This document shows positions 1 through 7,502 of a stretch of DNA of 64,000 bases, piece by piece. Positions within the stretch are counted from its first letter, which is position 1; each line of letters begins with the position of its first letter. The notes beneath the pieces are model-generated. The model was not told the DNA's origin. It ran no database searches and saw only the letters and a program-made list of their open reading frames with translations. Both the position numbers and the translations under genes were made by a program. The DNA comes from an uncultured Saprospiraceae bacterium (GTDB lineage: Bacteria; Bacteroidota; Bacteroidia; Chitinophagales; Saprospiraceae). The stretch covers positions 1 to 64,000 of the forward strand of contig CALJOK010000017.1 of assembly GCA_937981555.1 (NCBI GenBank), written 5' to 3'.

Positions 1-72
1 TTCTTCGATTTGAGTTCGTAACTTTTCATCTTTTATCAAATCTGATAATCTTGGGTTCTTTTGCTTTTTCAT
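1..72 (-). CDS. 5' fragment of an unidentified gene
   Basis: An open frame starts with ATG at 72 on the minus strand and is still open at the left edge. It gives 24 residues beginning MKKQKNPRLSDLIKDEKLR. The visible part is charged and helical, with no signal peptide, so the product starts in the cytoplasm. Too little is present to name a family. The start is supported only by the ATG and the AT-rich upstream region. Confidence 0.45.
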   Translation of the reverse strand, partial: MKKQKNPRLSDLIKDEKLRTQIEE

Positions 73-188
73 GTCTAAGCTTTTTTAAATTTAAGAAATT
101 ATTTAAAAATTTACTTTGACACACTTTGTGGGCTAGTCCCCGTTCCTCCTATATATACATATATTAATACTTTAAACATGTGTGTATT

Positions 189-265
189 CTCTATCTCTAT
201 CTCTATCTCTATCTCTATCTCTATCTCTATCTCTATCTCTATCTCTATCTCTATCTCTATCTCTA
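189..265. repeat. Hexanucleotide microsatellite (CTATCT)n, about 12-13 copies
   Basis: An uninterrupted tandem CTATCT tract of about 76 bases lies about 70 bases upstream of the start codon at 336. Because the unit is 6 bp and the tract is non-coding, copy-number change would alter promoter or leader spacing rather than reading frame. That is the usual layout of transcriptional phase variation of a surface protein. The role is inferred. Confidence 0.9.
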
Positions 266-335
266 ATCTAGTTATCAATTATATTGATACTGGATTTGAA
301 GCCAAACAATATTCCCATCCAAAAACACAATTATA

Positions 336-2696
336 ATGATAAAAAAAATTAACCTATTTAAAGCCCTAGTTTTAATTTTCCTTCTCTATTTTATTTTTCC
401 AAATTTCATTTATGCCCAGCCCGCAATTGTCACGCAAACATCTACTAAAATAGCGATTAACAAATGGGTACGAGATTGGTCATATAATCCAGATGGTACC
501 ATAATAATTAAATATGCAGTAGCTGTTGAAAATATTAGTGGAACAACTCAATGTGATTTGAATATTTTAAATGATATCATTGGTGCAGATGCTATGTCTG
601 ATTTTGGTGGTAATACATTGATAAGTGTCAAACAATCTTCCATGTCTTCCACTTCTCCTGGGGGATGTTATAATAATGCAAATAAAAATAATTATACAGG
701 AGATGGAGACCAAAGTGTGGTAACATCAGGTGCTTATTTTGCCTTAAATTATTTAGGTGTAACAGGATGTTGTGGTGATGGATGTTTGTGTGATGGCCAA
801 TCTTTAGAAATTTGTTATGATGTAGTATTAGATGGGACAACTTTACCAGTCGTGCCGGGGAAAGATTTGATTACTAGTTATGTTAGAGGTCGATTTAGTT
901 TGACAGCAGCAGATGGTGATGATGAAACAGATTTTTCAGATCCTTATGATAAAAATTTCGACAAGGCATCAGCTGCACCAACTAGTTCAGAAGGAGATAA
1001 TTCAGATACCGAAACATTGTTAAATATTTTCAGAACTTGTTCTCATCTTGGAGTTGCTCAGGATGTGATTAAAGATGGAGTGAGTATTGAAAATGATGTA
1101 CGAAATCCAGTCTCTGATGGAACTTATACTTTTACTTGGATTTTCACTATGTGTAATTACGCACCAAACGGATCAGGTCAAACTGCCTGTGCAGCTACAG
1201 ATATTATATTAAAAGATTCTTTGCAAAATTATATTGGAATTGTAGAAGACTTTGAAATCACTAATATAACGTATGCTAGTGGACCAGGCGGTGGAAATTT
1301 GACGAGTGGTGCTAGAACGGTAGCAGCCGTTAATGCAGATATCTTAGCCGAAACTCAACCACTAAAATTTATTGATGGAGGTTTTATTAATAATGGTGGA
1401 TGTGATACTTTTAAGGTAGATGTTCTGATTACTCCAGTAGCAGATGTCAATTCACATCCTTGTAAAAATTCATTTGGAGGAAGTTATTTTAGAACAACTA
1501 GTCCTTCTATTTGTGGAACTGATGGTTCAGGAAATAAATATTGTGACGGTTCAATTAGAGGGACTGATCCTGATCCTGATTCTGATGGGCCAGGCGATAA
1601 TTGCGGAACAACGAGACAACGATATAGTTATACTAATGATGTAGGCGTGTTAAAAACAATAACAGATATATCTCCTAATACTTCTTCAAGTCCTGCCAAT
1701 GGCAACTTAGATATTACTTTCGAAATGACTGTAAAAAATACTGGAGCAGTTGATTTGAATACCATGAGATTGGAAGATGATGTGCAAAGTCAACTAACCT
1801 CTAATTGTTATGTCCAAGTATTAGGAACTCCGACTGTCACCAATATTGATGCAACAGTTGTTCCTGCAGCAAATGCTGTTGACTTTACAGGAAGTGGTGC
1901 AGGTACTACAATTGATTTATTGTCAGGTTCATCTTCTGATTTGATTAAACCAACAGAAGAATTTAAGGTAACTTATGTTTTAGAAGTTGATCCTAATAAT
2001 TGTGTCACAGCACCAGGAACTGAGGAGAATCAATCAACTGTAATTGGAACGGATCCTTGTTCTAGAGAAGTTAATGACTTGTCTGATGCATCTCTTTATA
2101 CAGCTAATAATCCAACAACATTTCAAGTACAAGCAACAGCTTTGCCGATTGAATTAACAGGATTTAATGTAGAAGTTTCTAATTGTATGGTTATCCTTAA
2201 ATGGGCAACTGCTTCTGAATTGAATAATAGATATTTCAAAATTCAACATAGTTCGGATGGATTAGAATTTAGAAATATTGGACAAGTAGAAGGAAAAGGA
2301 ACATCTTCAAATCTTAATTTTTATTCTTTTCCTCATCAAGATAATTCTAACGGAACTAATTATTATAGATTAAAACAAGTTGATCACGATGGAACATATA
2401 CATATTCATCTATAGTTTCCACCTCTAATCAATGTGTAGCAAATCCAGTAAAAGTTTATCCTAATCCTTTGCGGTCAAATGAATCTTTAATCATCGACTA
2501 TGAAGGTGCTGATATAAAGGAAACGATTTCCATTTCTATTTCAAATATTCAAGGACAAAATGTGATAAAATTAAATGTTGAAAATGTTGGATACTTGAAT
2601 AGACAAATCGAAATTGATATAACTCAACTACCAGCTGGTATTTATCTTTTTACAGATAACTTGAGAAATCATCATAAAATACATGTGATAGATTAA
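336..2696 (+). CDS. T9SS-secreted surface protein with DUF11-like and fibronectin-like domains
   Basis: This is a 786-residue exported protein. Residues 1-28 form a signal peptide ending YAQ. The middle part has two stretches resembling DUF11/conserved-repeat beta domains: around 250-380 with several cysteines, and around 430-590, which has the phrase FEMTVKNTGAVDL. A region near 605-700 (start ALPIELTGFNVEV, then YYRLKQVDHDGTYTYS) is typical of Bacteroidetes fibronectin-like modules just before sorting domains. The last ~80 residues, beginning VKVYPNP and containing LPAGIYLF, form a type A T9SS C-terminal sorting domain. The protein should therefore cross the outer membrane and be released or anchored at the surface. 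Its ligand is unknown. It is monocistronic: a microsatellite lies upstream and a terminator follows at 2734. Confidence 0.85.
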   Translation: MIKKINLFKALVLIFLLYFIFPNFIYAQPAIVTQTSTKIAINKWVRDWSYNPDGTIIIKYAVAVENISGTTQCDLNILNDIIGADAMSDFGGNTLISVKQSSMSSTSPGGCYNNANKNNYTGDGDQSVVTSGAYFALNYLGVTGCCGDGCLCDGQSLEICYDVVLDGTTLPVVPGKDLITSYVRGRFSLTAADGDDETDFSDPYDKNFDKASAAPTSSEGDNSDTETLLNIFRTCSHLGVAQDVIKDGVSIENDVRNPVSDGTYTFTWIFTMCNYAPNGSGQTACAATDIILKDSLQNYIGIVEDFEITNITYASGPGGGNLTSGARTVAAVNADILAETQPLKFIDGGFINNGGCDTFKVDVLITPVADVNSHPCKNSFGGSYFRTTSPSICGTDGSGNKYCDGSIRGTDPDPDSDGPGDNCGTTRQRYSYTNDVGVLKTITDISPNTSSSPANGNLDITFEMTVKNTGAVDLNTMRLEDDVQSQLTSNCYVQVLGTPTVTNIDATVVPAANAVDFTGSGAGTTIDLLSGSSSDLIKPTEEFKVTYVLEVDPNNCVTAPGTEENQSTVIGTDPCSREVNDLSDASLYTANNPTTFQVQATALPIELTGFNVEVSNCMVILKWATASELNNRYFKIQHSSDGLEFRNIGQVEGKGTSSNLNFYSFPHQDNSNGTNYYRLKQVDHDGTYTYSSIVSTSNQCVANPVKVYPNPLRSNESLIIDYEGADIKETISISISNIQGQNVIKLNVENVGYLNRQIEIDITQLPAGIYLFTDNLRNHHKIHVID

Positions 2697-2733
2697 AGAA
2701 TTAAAAATAGTAGAGTTTTTATTTGAAAATAGG

Positions 2734-2770
2734 AAGACCTTTCAAGACGTATGTTTTGAAAGGTCTTTTT
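2734..2770 (+). terminator. Rho-independent terminator of the surface protein gene
   Basis: A perfect 12-bp stem (AAGACCTTTCAA / TTGAAAGGTCTT) with a 10-nt loop is followed by a T-run. It sits 37 bases after the stop at 2696. It may also serve the minus-strand genes ending at 2828. Confidence 0.85.
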
Positions 2771-2827
2771 AGTTTAGTAAGCTATTTTTCCAAAAGGTCT
2801 TTTATGGGGAAAGTGAAAAAGTAAATC

Positions 2828-3211
2828 CTAGAATCCAGATTTAAAAAGGTGGACTAAAAGTGCAATAAATGAAATAATGAAAAATGAGATAAAACTTAAA
2901 ATAGTCACCCATATTTTCCAATTGACATTAAATAGATTTTTATTTCTTATTTGTCTGAAAAAATTAAAAATAAATGGAGAAAAGGCGATCAAAAAAATAT
3001 AATATATTTCCGAACGACCACTTCCAAAATGAAAAGAAAACAAAAAGGGAAATATAACATGGGCAAAAAGAATCACTAACAAAAGGAAGGTGATGGAATT
3101 CAGAAAAGTATATTTGATGATTTTGAGAAAATCATAAGAAGAGATCGGTTTCTTTTCCTCTGGGAAAAAATTATCATCTAAAATATCGGAATTTGTTTTG
3201 TTGTTTTTCAT
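2828..3211 (-). CDS. Small three-helix membrane protein, tandem paralog A
   Basis: A 127-residue protein of unknown function. A polar N-terminus (MKNNKTNSDILDDNFF) is followed by three hydrophobic segments near 34-60, 68-86 and 100-122. It has no signal peptide and is predicted to sit in the inner membrane. It is clearly paralogous to the neighbour at 3223-3615: the N-terminal SDILDDN block, the RN(K)NL turn before the last helix and the NWKIWV phrase are shared. The 11-base gap between the two genes indicates one transcript and a local duplication. I do not recognise a named family. Confidence 0.7.
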   Translation of the reverse strand: MKNNKTNSDILDDNFFPEEKKPISSYDFLKIIKYTFLNSITFLLLVILFAHVIFPFLFSFHFGSGRSEIYYIFLIAFSPFIFNFFRQIRNKNLFNVNWKIWVTILSFISFFIISFIALLVHLFKSGF

Positions 3212-3222
3212 CTGTTACTTTT

Positions 3223-3615
3223 CTACCAACCACGAAAATTTAAAATCGATATAGCACCTATAGATAAATATGTGAAAGGAATAAAACTGAGAATACAAAC
3301 CCAGATTTTCCAATTTGTTTCAAGCAGATTCTTATTTTTAATTTCCTTATAAAAATAATAAAGGAAAGGAGCAAAAGCTAAAAATAAGACGGAGAATATT
3401 TCAAGATTTCGATTTGAATTGGATATTGAAAATATCATTGGAGCTAAAATAAAAGAAAATAAAAAGATGGAACAAATAAAAAGAAATGAGTTTAAAAGAG
3501 TGTATCCAATAACTTTAAAAAATGCAAGGATTGTATCTTTTATTGGGGATGGTGTTTTCTCTTTTGAAAAGTAATTATCATCTAAAATATCAGAATCTAT
3601 TTTATTATTTTTCAT
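3223..3615 (-). CDS. Small three-helix membrane protein, tandem paralog B
   Basis: A 130-residue membrane protein, first gene of the two-gene minus-strand unit with 2828-3211. It shares the N-terminal pattern MKNNK..SDILDDN.F and the NWKIW(V) phrase before the last helix with its neighbour. Hydrophobic segments lie near 36-62, 72-90 and 104-126. There are no catalytic motifs. The upstream flank holds the palindrome at 3652-3747. Function unknown; the pair may have diverged after tandem duplication. Confidence 0.7.
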   Translation of the reverse strand: MKNNKIDSDILDDNYFSKEKTPSPIKDTILAFFKVIGYTLLNSFLFICSIFLFSFILAPMIFSISNSNRNLEIFSVLFLAFAPFLYYFYKEIKNKNLLETNWKIWVCILSFIPFTYLSIGAISILNFRGW

Positions 3616-3651
3616 GCTTTTCTATTTTGGTACAAAAAAAACTGTTTGATA

Positions 3652-3747
3652 GAATATCCAACATCCAGCAAGGAATTGCCAATTTCCAACTTCCTTTAAA
3701 TAGCATTGGTTGGACATTGGACATTCCCTGCTCGATATTAGATATTC
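3652..3747. repeat. Large imperfect palindrome (39-bp arms, 18-nt loop)
   Basis: The arm at 3652-3690 begins GAATATCCAACATCCAGC. It is the reverse complement of the arm at 3709-3747 with about 7 mismatches in 39. It lies between two minus-strand genes. There is no T-run, so it is not a simple terminator. Related degenerate sequences containing ATTCCYTGYTCGATATT occur near 46247-46280, which suggests a dispersed palindromic repeat family. Confidence 0.8.
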
Positions 3748-3752
3748 AAAAC

Positions 3753-4049
3753 CTATCGTTCCTCCATCGCTACCATCGGCTTCTTCTCTGCTAGATATTG
3801 TTCCGTTTTAGCCTTCTCCACTTTTTCCAAAAACTTATCAGATTCATGTTTATCTCTCACGACCTTTGCAACTGTGAAACAAGAAGACACGGAAAAAACA
3901 TAAGACATAATTAAAAATCCTTTCATCGCCACAGGAGCATCTAAATAATATAATCCAGCTGCCATTCCGATCGAAGCAAGTGCGAAAGTGATCCAAGCCA
4001 TATTGTAAAATGCCTTGGTGTTGTGGTTTTCATAAATGTAATTATTCAT
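3753..4049 (-). CDS. YiaAB-type two-helix membrane protein
   Basis: A protein of about 98 residues with two hydrophobic hairpin segments: AWITFALASIGMAAGLYYL and a second starting MKGFLIMSYVFSVSS. The conserved phrase TVAKVVRD follows the second helix. This is the arrangement of the YiaA/YiaB two-helix domain family, an inner-membrane family of uncertain function. The start MNNYIYE at 4049 is preferred because it leaves a short polar N-terminus. An in-frame ATG at 4073 would add 8 residues. It ends 6 bases from the palindrome. Confidence 0.7.
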   Translation of the reverse strand: MNNYIYENHNTKAFYNMAWITFALASIGMAAGLYYLDAPVAMKGFLIMSYVFSVSSCFTVAKVVRDKHESDKFLEKVEKAKTEQYLAEKKPMVAMEER

Positions 4050-4265
4050 GATTAATTGATTTTGCAAAGTCATTTCAAAAATGACTTTAGGTTAAAAAAC
4101 TTTTTTCAGGAGTCTTATAAAACTTTTCAAAAGTGAGTTTTTGGATCGAAACCGAAATGGTTTTATAGATTAAAATCCGATTAGATTGGATGAAATGGCG
4201 AATTTTCGCTGTTTTATGGTTGAAAAAAATTGTGATTAATAATGTGGGGATTGTTTAGCTTTCGA

Positions 4266-4273
4266 TACTTTTG
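4266..4273 (+). promoter_or_regulatory. Candidate -7 promoter box (TACTTTTG) for the DUF1080 gene
   Basis: TACTTTTG matches the Bacteroidetes -7 consensus TAnnTTTG and lies 86 bases upstream of the start at 4359. A -33 TTG at ideal spacing is not clear, so the call rests on the -7 box and its position. Confidence 0.4.
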
Positions 4274-4358
4274 CAATTTAAAAAACCAATTGATTTTATT
4301 TGTAACTAGTTGATTATCAAGTACTTTTGAAGTATGTTTTTAAAAACTGATTTATAGA

Positions 4359-5114
4359 ATGACACTTTTCCAAAAATATTTAACCCTTTTTTTTGCGATA
4401 CTACTGATTAGCTGTAATTCTTCGAATGATGCTAAAAAGAAAATTCCCAAAAAAGACCTGACTGAAAATTTGCCGAATCAATTAACCTCAGAGGAAGTGG
4501 CAGGTGGTTGGGAATTACTTTTTGATGGTAAAAAGATAGAGCATTGGCGAAGCTATAATTCTGACACATTCCCAACTCAAGGATGGTATATCGATGTTGA
4601 AAAAAACTTAATTGTCGAAAAAGGTGGTGGAGACTTAGTTACCAAAAGGAAATTTGAAAGCTTTGATTTAAAACTTGATTTTCAACTTTCTGCACTCGCC
4701 AATAGTGGAATTTTTTATCGAGTGTTAGAAAAAAATGACACCTCCATTTGGTGCAATGCTATCGAATATCAATTATTAGATCCTAAAGTTTTAGAAAATT
4801 CAAAAGACTTTCTTCTTGAAAAACATGCAACGGGGGATGTGTACGATTTGATTTCAACAGACAATGAAAATAAAGTTTCTATCGGTAAATGGAATCAAGC
4901 TAGAATCATTGTGTTAAATAATTATGTCGAACATTGGCTGAACGGTAAGCTAATCCTAGAGTATAAATTAGATACCGATGATTGGCAAAATCTTATCTTA
5001 AAAAGTAAATTTCGAAACTATCCAAATTTTGGAAAAACAACTGTTGGTCATATCGGTTTGCAAGAACATGGTAGTGTGGTCAAATTTCGTAATTTGAAAA
5101 TTAAAGAACTATAG
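4359..5114 (+). CDS. DUF1080 (3-keto-disaccharide hydrolase-type) lipoprotein
   Basis: A 251-residue lipoprotein. The N-terminus ends in a lipobox, LLISC, with the lipidated cysteine near residue 19. The rest is one DUF1080 domain, a concanavalin-like beta sandwich. Recognisable family phrases are GWELLFDGKKIEHWR, the LDFQLS strand, ANSGIFYRV, the IEYQLLD strand, GKWNQARI, VEHWLNGK and GHIGLQEHG near the C-terminus. Members act on 3-keto-glycosides or related sugars in the periplasm. The gene has its own promoter-like box and lies 126 bases before an operon with a Gfo/Idh/MocA oxidoreductase, a sugar isomerase and a beta-glycosidase. This fits cleavage of an oxidised glycoside. Substrate not deduced. 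Confidence 0.85.
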   Translation: MTLFQKYLTLFFAILLISCNSSNDAKKKIPKKDLTENLPNQLTSEEVAGGWELLFDGKKIEHWRSYNSDTFPTQGWYIDVEKNLIVEKGGGDLVTKRKFESFDLKLDFQLSALANSGIFYRVLEKNDTSIWCNAIEYQLLDPKVLENSKDFLLEKHATGDVYDLISTDNENKVSIGKWNQARIIVLNNYVEHWLNGKLILEYKLDTDDWQNLILKSKFRNYPNFGKTTVGHIGLQEHGSVVKFRNLKIKEL

Positions 5115-5174
5115 CAGTAGACAGATCTCAGTAGACACGTAGCAATTCGCTACTGCAAATTGACGATTGAAAAC

Positions 5175-5204
5175 TTGCAAATAAAATCCTAAGTGTTATA
5201 TTTA
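5175..5204 (+). promoter_or_regulatory. Promoter of the glycoside operon
   Basis: TTG at 5175-5177 is followed after 19 bases by TATATTTA at 5197-5204. This is one base from the -7 consensus TAnnTTTG with correct spacing. The first start codon is 36 bases downstream at 5241. A small hairpin (GTAGC/GCTAC, 5139-5153) lies just upstream, after the DUF1080 gene, but lacks a T-run. Confidence 0.5.
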
Positions 5205-5240
5205 CCCTATCAATTTTTTCCTAAAAAAATCCTATAAAAA

Positions 5241-6392
5241 ATGAAGCGAAAAATCAGAATGGGAATGGTCGGCGGCGGTCGAGGAGCATTCATCGGAGCA
5301 GTTCACAGAATGGCTGCGGCAATTGATGGTGAAATCGAATTAGTCTGCGGAGCATTCAGTAGTAGTGCCAAAAAATCAAAATTATCAGGTGAAGATTTAT
5401 ATTTACCCAAAGACCGTGTGTACGGAAGCTACGAAGAAATGATAAAAAAAGAAACGCAACTTCCTCTTGGGGAGCGCATGGATTTTATCAGTATCGTTAC
5501 ACCTAATCACATGCATTTTGGTCCAGCTAAAATGGCTTTGGAAAATGGCTTCCATGTGGTGTGTGACAAGCCTCTCACCTTCAATATGAAGGAAGCAAAA
5601 GCTTTGCAAAAGTTAGTCGAAAAAACAGGACTCATCTTCGCACTTACTCATAATTATACAGGTTACCCAATGGTCAAACAGGCCAAGTCGATGATTGCCA
5701 AAAACAAAATCGGAAAGGTGAGAAAGGTGGTGGTAGAATATCCGCAAGGATGGTTATCAACTTTTGTAGAGGGAACAGACTCGAAGCAAGCTGCTTGGAG
5801 GACTGATCCAAAACGCTCAGGAATTGCTGGTGCAATGGGAGATATAGGAACACATGCTGAAAATTTAGCAGAGTATGTTACAGGCTTAAAGATTAAAAAG
5901 ATGTGTGCTGATTTATCCATTTTAGTAGATGGAAGACAATTGGACGATGACGGGAATGTATTGTTAGAATTCGATAATGGAGCAAAAGGGATTTTGTCTG
6001 CAAGTCAAATTGCAGCAGGCGAGGAGAACAATTTACGCATCAGGATTTATGGAGAAAAGGCAGGTTTGGATTGGCGGCAAATGGAACCTAATACTTTAAT
6101 TGTCAGATGGTTAGATAAGTCAACGGAGATTATGAGAACGGGTGTTGGAAATCTTTCCCCTGAAGCTCAAGCACATACTCGACTTCCAGGAGGACACCCA
6201 GAAGGTTACCTCGAAGCATTTGCCAATATCTATCGGAATTTTGCAAAATGTGTTCAAGCACGTTTGCAAAATAAAAAGCCTAACAAGGTGTACACGGATT
6301 TCCCAACGGTAGCTGATGGAGTAAGAGGAATGCAATTTATCGAAAAAGTAGTGGCATCTAGTAAGAGTAAAACTAAGTGGACAAAAATGTAG
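5241..6392 (+). CDS. Gfo/Idh/MocA family NAD(P)-dependent sugar oxidoreductase
   Basis: A 383-residue cytoplasmic enzyme. The N-terminal Rossmann fold shows the dinucleotide loop GMVGGGRGAFIG (residues ~8-19). The family signature CDKPLT, with the catalytic-region lysine, lies near residue 112. In the C-terminal domain, GAMGDIGTHAENL resembles the substrate-binding GDIGSH motif, and GGHPEGYLEAF is typical of sugar dehydrogenases of this group. It probably oxidises or reduces a pyranoside at C3 or a related position with bound NAD(P). It is first in a six-gene operon (gaps 39, 12, 30, 37 and 47 bases) that also supplies an isomerase, a receptor and a beta-glycosidase. There is no signal peptide. 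Confidence 0.88.
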   Translation: MKRKIRMGMVGGGRGAFIGAVHRMAAAIDGEIELVCGAFSSSAKKSKLSGEDLYLPKDRVYGSYEEMIKKETQLPLGERMDFISIVTPNHMHFGPAKMALENGFHVVCDKPLTFNMKEAKALQKLVEKTGLIFALTHNYTGYPMVKQAKSMIAKNKIGKVRKVVVEYPQGWLSTFVEGTDSKQAAWRTDPKRSGIAGAMGDIGTHAENLAEYVTGLKIKKMCADLSILVDGRQLDDDGNVLLEFDNGAKGILSASQIAAGEENNLRIRIYGEKAGLDWRQMEPNTLIVRWLDKSTEIMRTGVGNLSPEAQAHTRLPGGHPEGYLEAFANIYRNFAKCVQARLQNKKPNKVYTDFPTVADGVRGMQFIEKVVASSKSKTKWTKM

Positions 6393-6431
6393 TAAACAAA
6401 ACTATCAATAAAAAACAAAATTAATTTTATC

Positions 6432-7490
6432 ATGAAAATGAAAACCATAAAAGGCCCAGCAATATTTTTAGCACAGTTTGTAGGAGACAAGGCTCCATTT
6501 GATACGTTGGAGAATATGTGTAGATGGGCTGCAAGTTTAGGATACAAAGGAATTCAAATTCCAACGTGGGCAGAACAATTAATTGATTTGAAAAAAGCTG
6601 CAACGAGCAAAACGTATTGTTCTGAGATGAAAGGCATGGTAGAATCTCATGGTTTACAAATCACAGAATTGTCTACTCATTTGCAAGGACAATTAGTAGC
6701 AGTAAATCCAGCTTATGATTTAATGTTTGATGGATTTGCGCCAAAGGAAGTGCAAGGCAATCCGAAGGCTCGACAAAAATGGGCGGTGCAACAATTGAAG
6801 TATGCAGCTCGTGCAAGTAAAAATTTAGGACTCAATGCTCATGTTACTTTTTCAGGTTCGCTGATTTGGCACACGATGTATCCTTGGCCACAGCGACCAG
6901 CAGGATTAGTGGAAGAGGCATTCAAAGAATTAGCAAAAAGATGGACTCCAATTTTGAATGAGTATGACAAAAATGGAATTGATCTTTGTTACGAAATTCA
7001 TCCAGGAGAAGACTTGCATGATGGCTTGACTTTTGAGCGCTTTTTGGAAGCGACAAAAAATCATAATCGTTGCCACATATTATATGACCCGAGTCATTTT
7101 GTTTTACAACAATTGGATTATTTGAAATTCATCGATTATTATCATGAGCGAATCAAAATGTTTCATGTCAAAGATGCAGAGTTTAATCCAAGTGGAAAAG
7201 CAGGAGTTTACGGAGGTTATGCGGATTGGAAAGAGCGACCAGGAAGATTCCGATCTTTGGGAGATGGTCAAACAGATTTTGCCGGTATCTTTTCAAAATT
7301 ATCTCAATATGGATTTGATGGTTGGGCCGTGATGGAATGGGAATGTTGCATCAAGTCGCCAGAACAAGGGGCACGAGAAGGAGCACCATTTATTCAAAAG
7401 CACATCATCGAAGTAACGGAAAAAGCTTTTGATGATTTTGCAGGAGGAGGAATTGATAAGGCAATGATTAAAAAAATTATAGGATTATAA
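6432..7490 (+). CDS. Sugar phosphate isomerase/epimerase (TIM-barrel, xylose isomerase-like)
   Basis: A 352-residue cytoplasmic TIM barrel of the AP endonuclease 2/xylose isomerase-like superfamily. Probable metal ligands are visible in order: Glu in CYEIHPGED (~177), Asp in LYDPSH, His in FHVKDAEF and Glu in VMEWECC. It begins MKMKTIKGPAIFLAQF and is preceded by a 39-base gap after the oxidoreductase. In related operons such enzymes isomerise or epimerise keto-sugars made by Gfo/Idh/MocA partners. It probably acts on the oxidoreductase product. Exact reaction not deducible. Confidence 0.88.
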   Translation: MKMKTIKGPAIFLAQFVGDKAPFDTLENMCRWAASLGYKGIQIPTWAEQLIDLKKAATSKTYCSEMKGMVESHGLQITELSTHLQGQLVAVNPAYDLMFDGFAPKEVQGNPKARQKWAVQQLKYAARASKNLGLNAHVTFSGSLIWHTMYPWPQRPAGLVEEAFKELAKRWTPILNEYDKNGIDLCYEIHPGEDLHDGLTFERFLEATKNHNRCHILYDPSHFVLQQLDYLKFIDYYHERIKMFHVKDAEFNPSGKAGVYGGYADWKERPGRFRSLGDGQTDFAGIFSKLSQYGFDGWAVMEWECCIKSPEQGAREGAPFIQKHIIEVTEKAFDDFAGGGIDKAMIKKIIGL

Positions 7491-7502
7491 ATTAAAAATA
7501 GA

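Noticed and set aside
189-265. CRISPR-like or structural RNA interpretation of the CTATCT tract
   Set aside because: Units are 6 bp, perfect and without spacers; it is a simple microsatellite.
5139-5153. Terminator after the DUF1080 gene
   Set aside because: Short GTAGC/GCTAC stem without a T-run; called only as a small hairpin.
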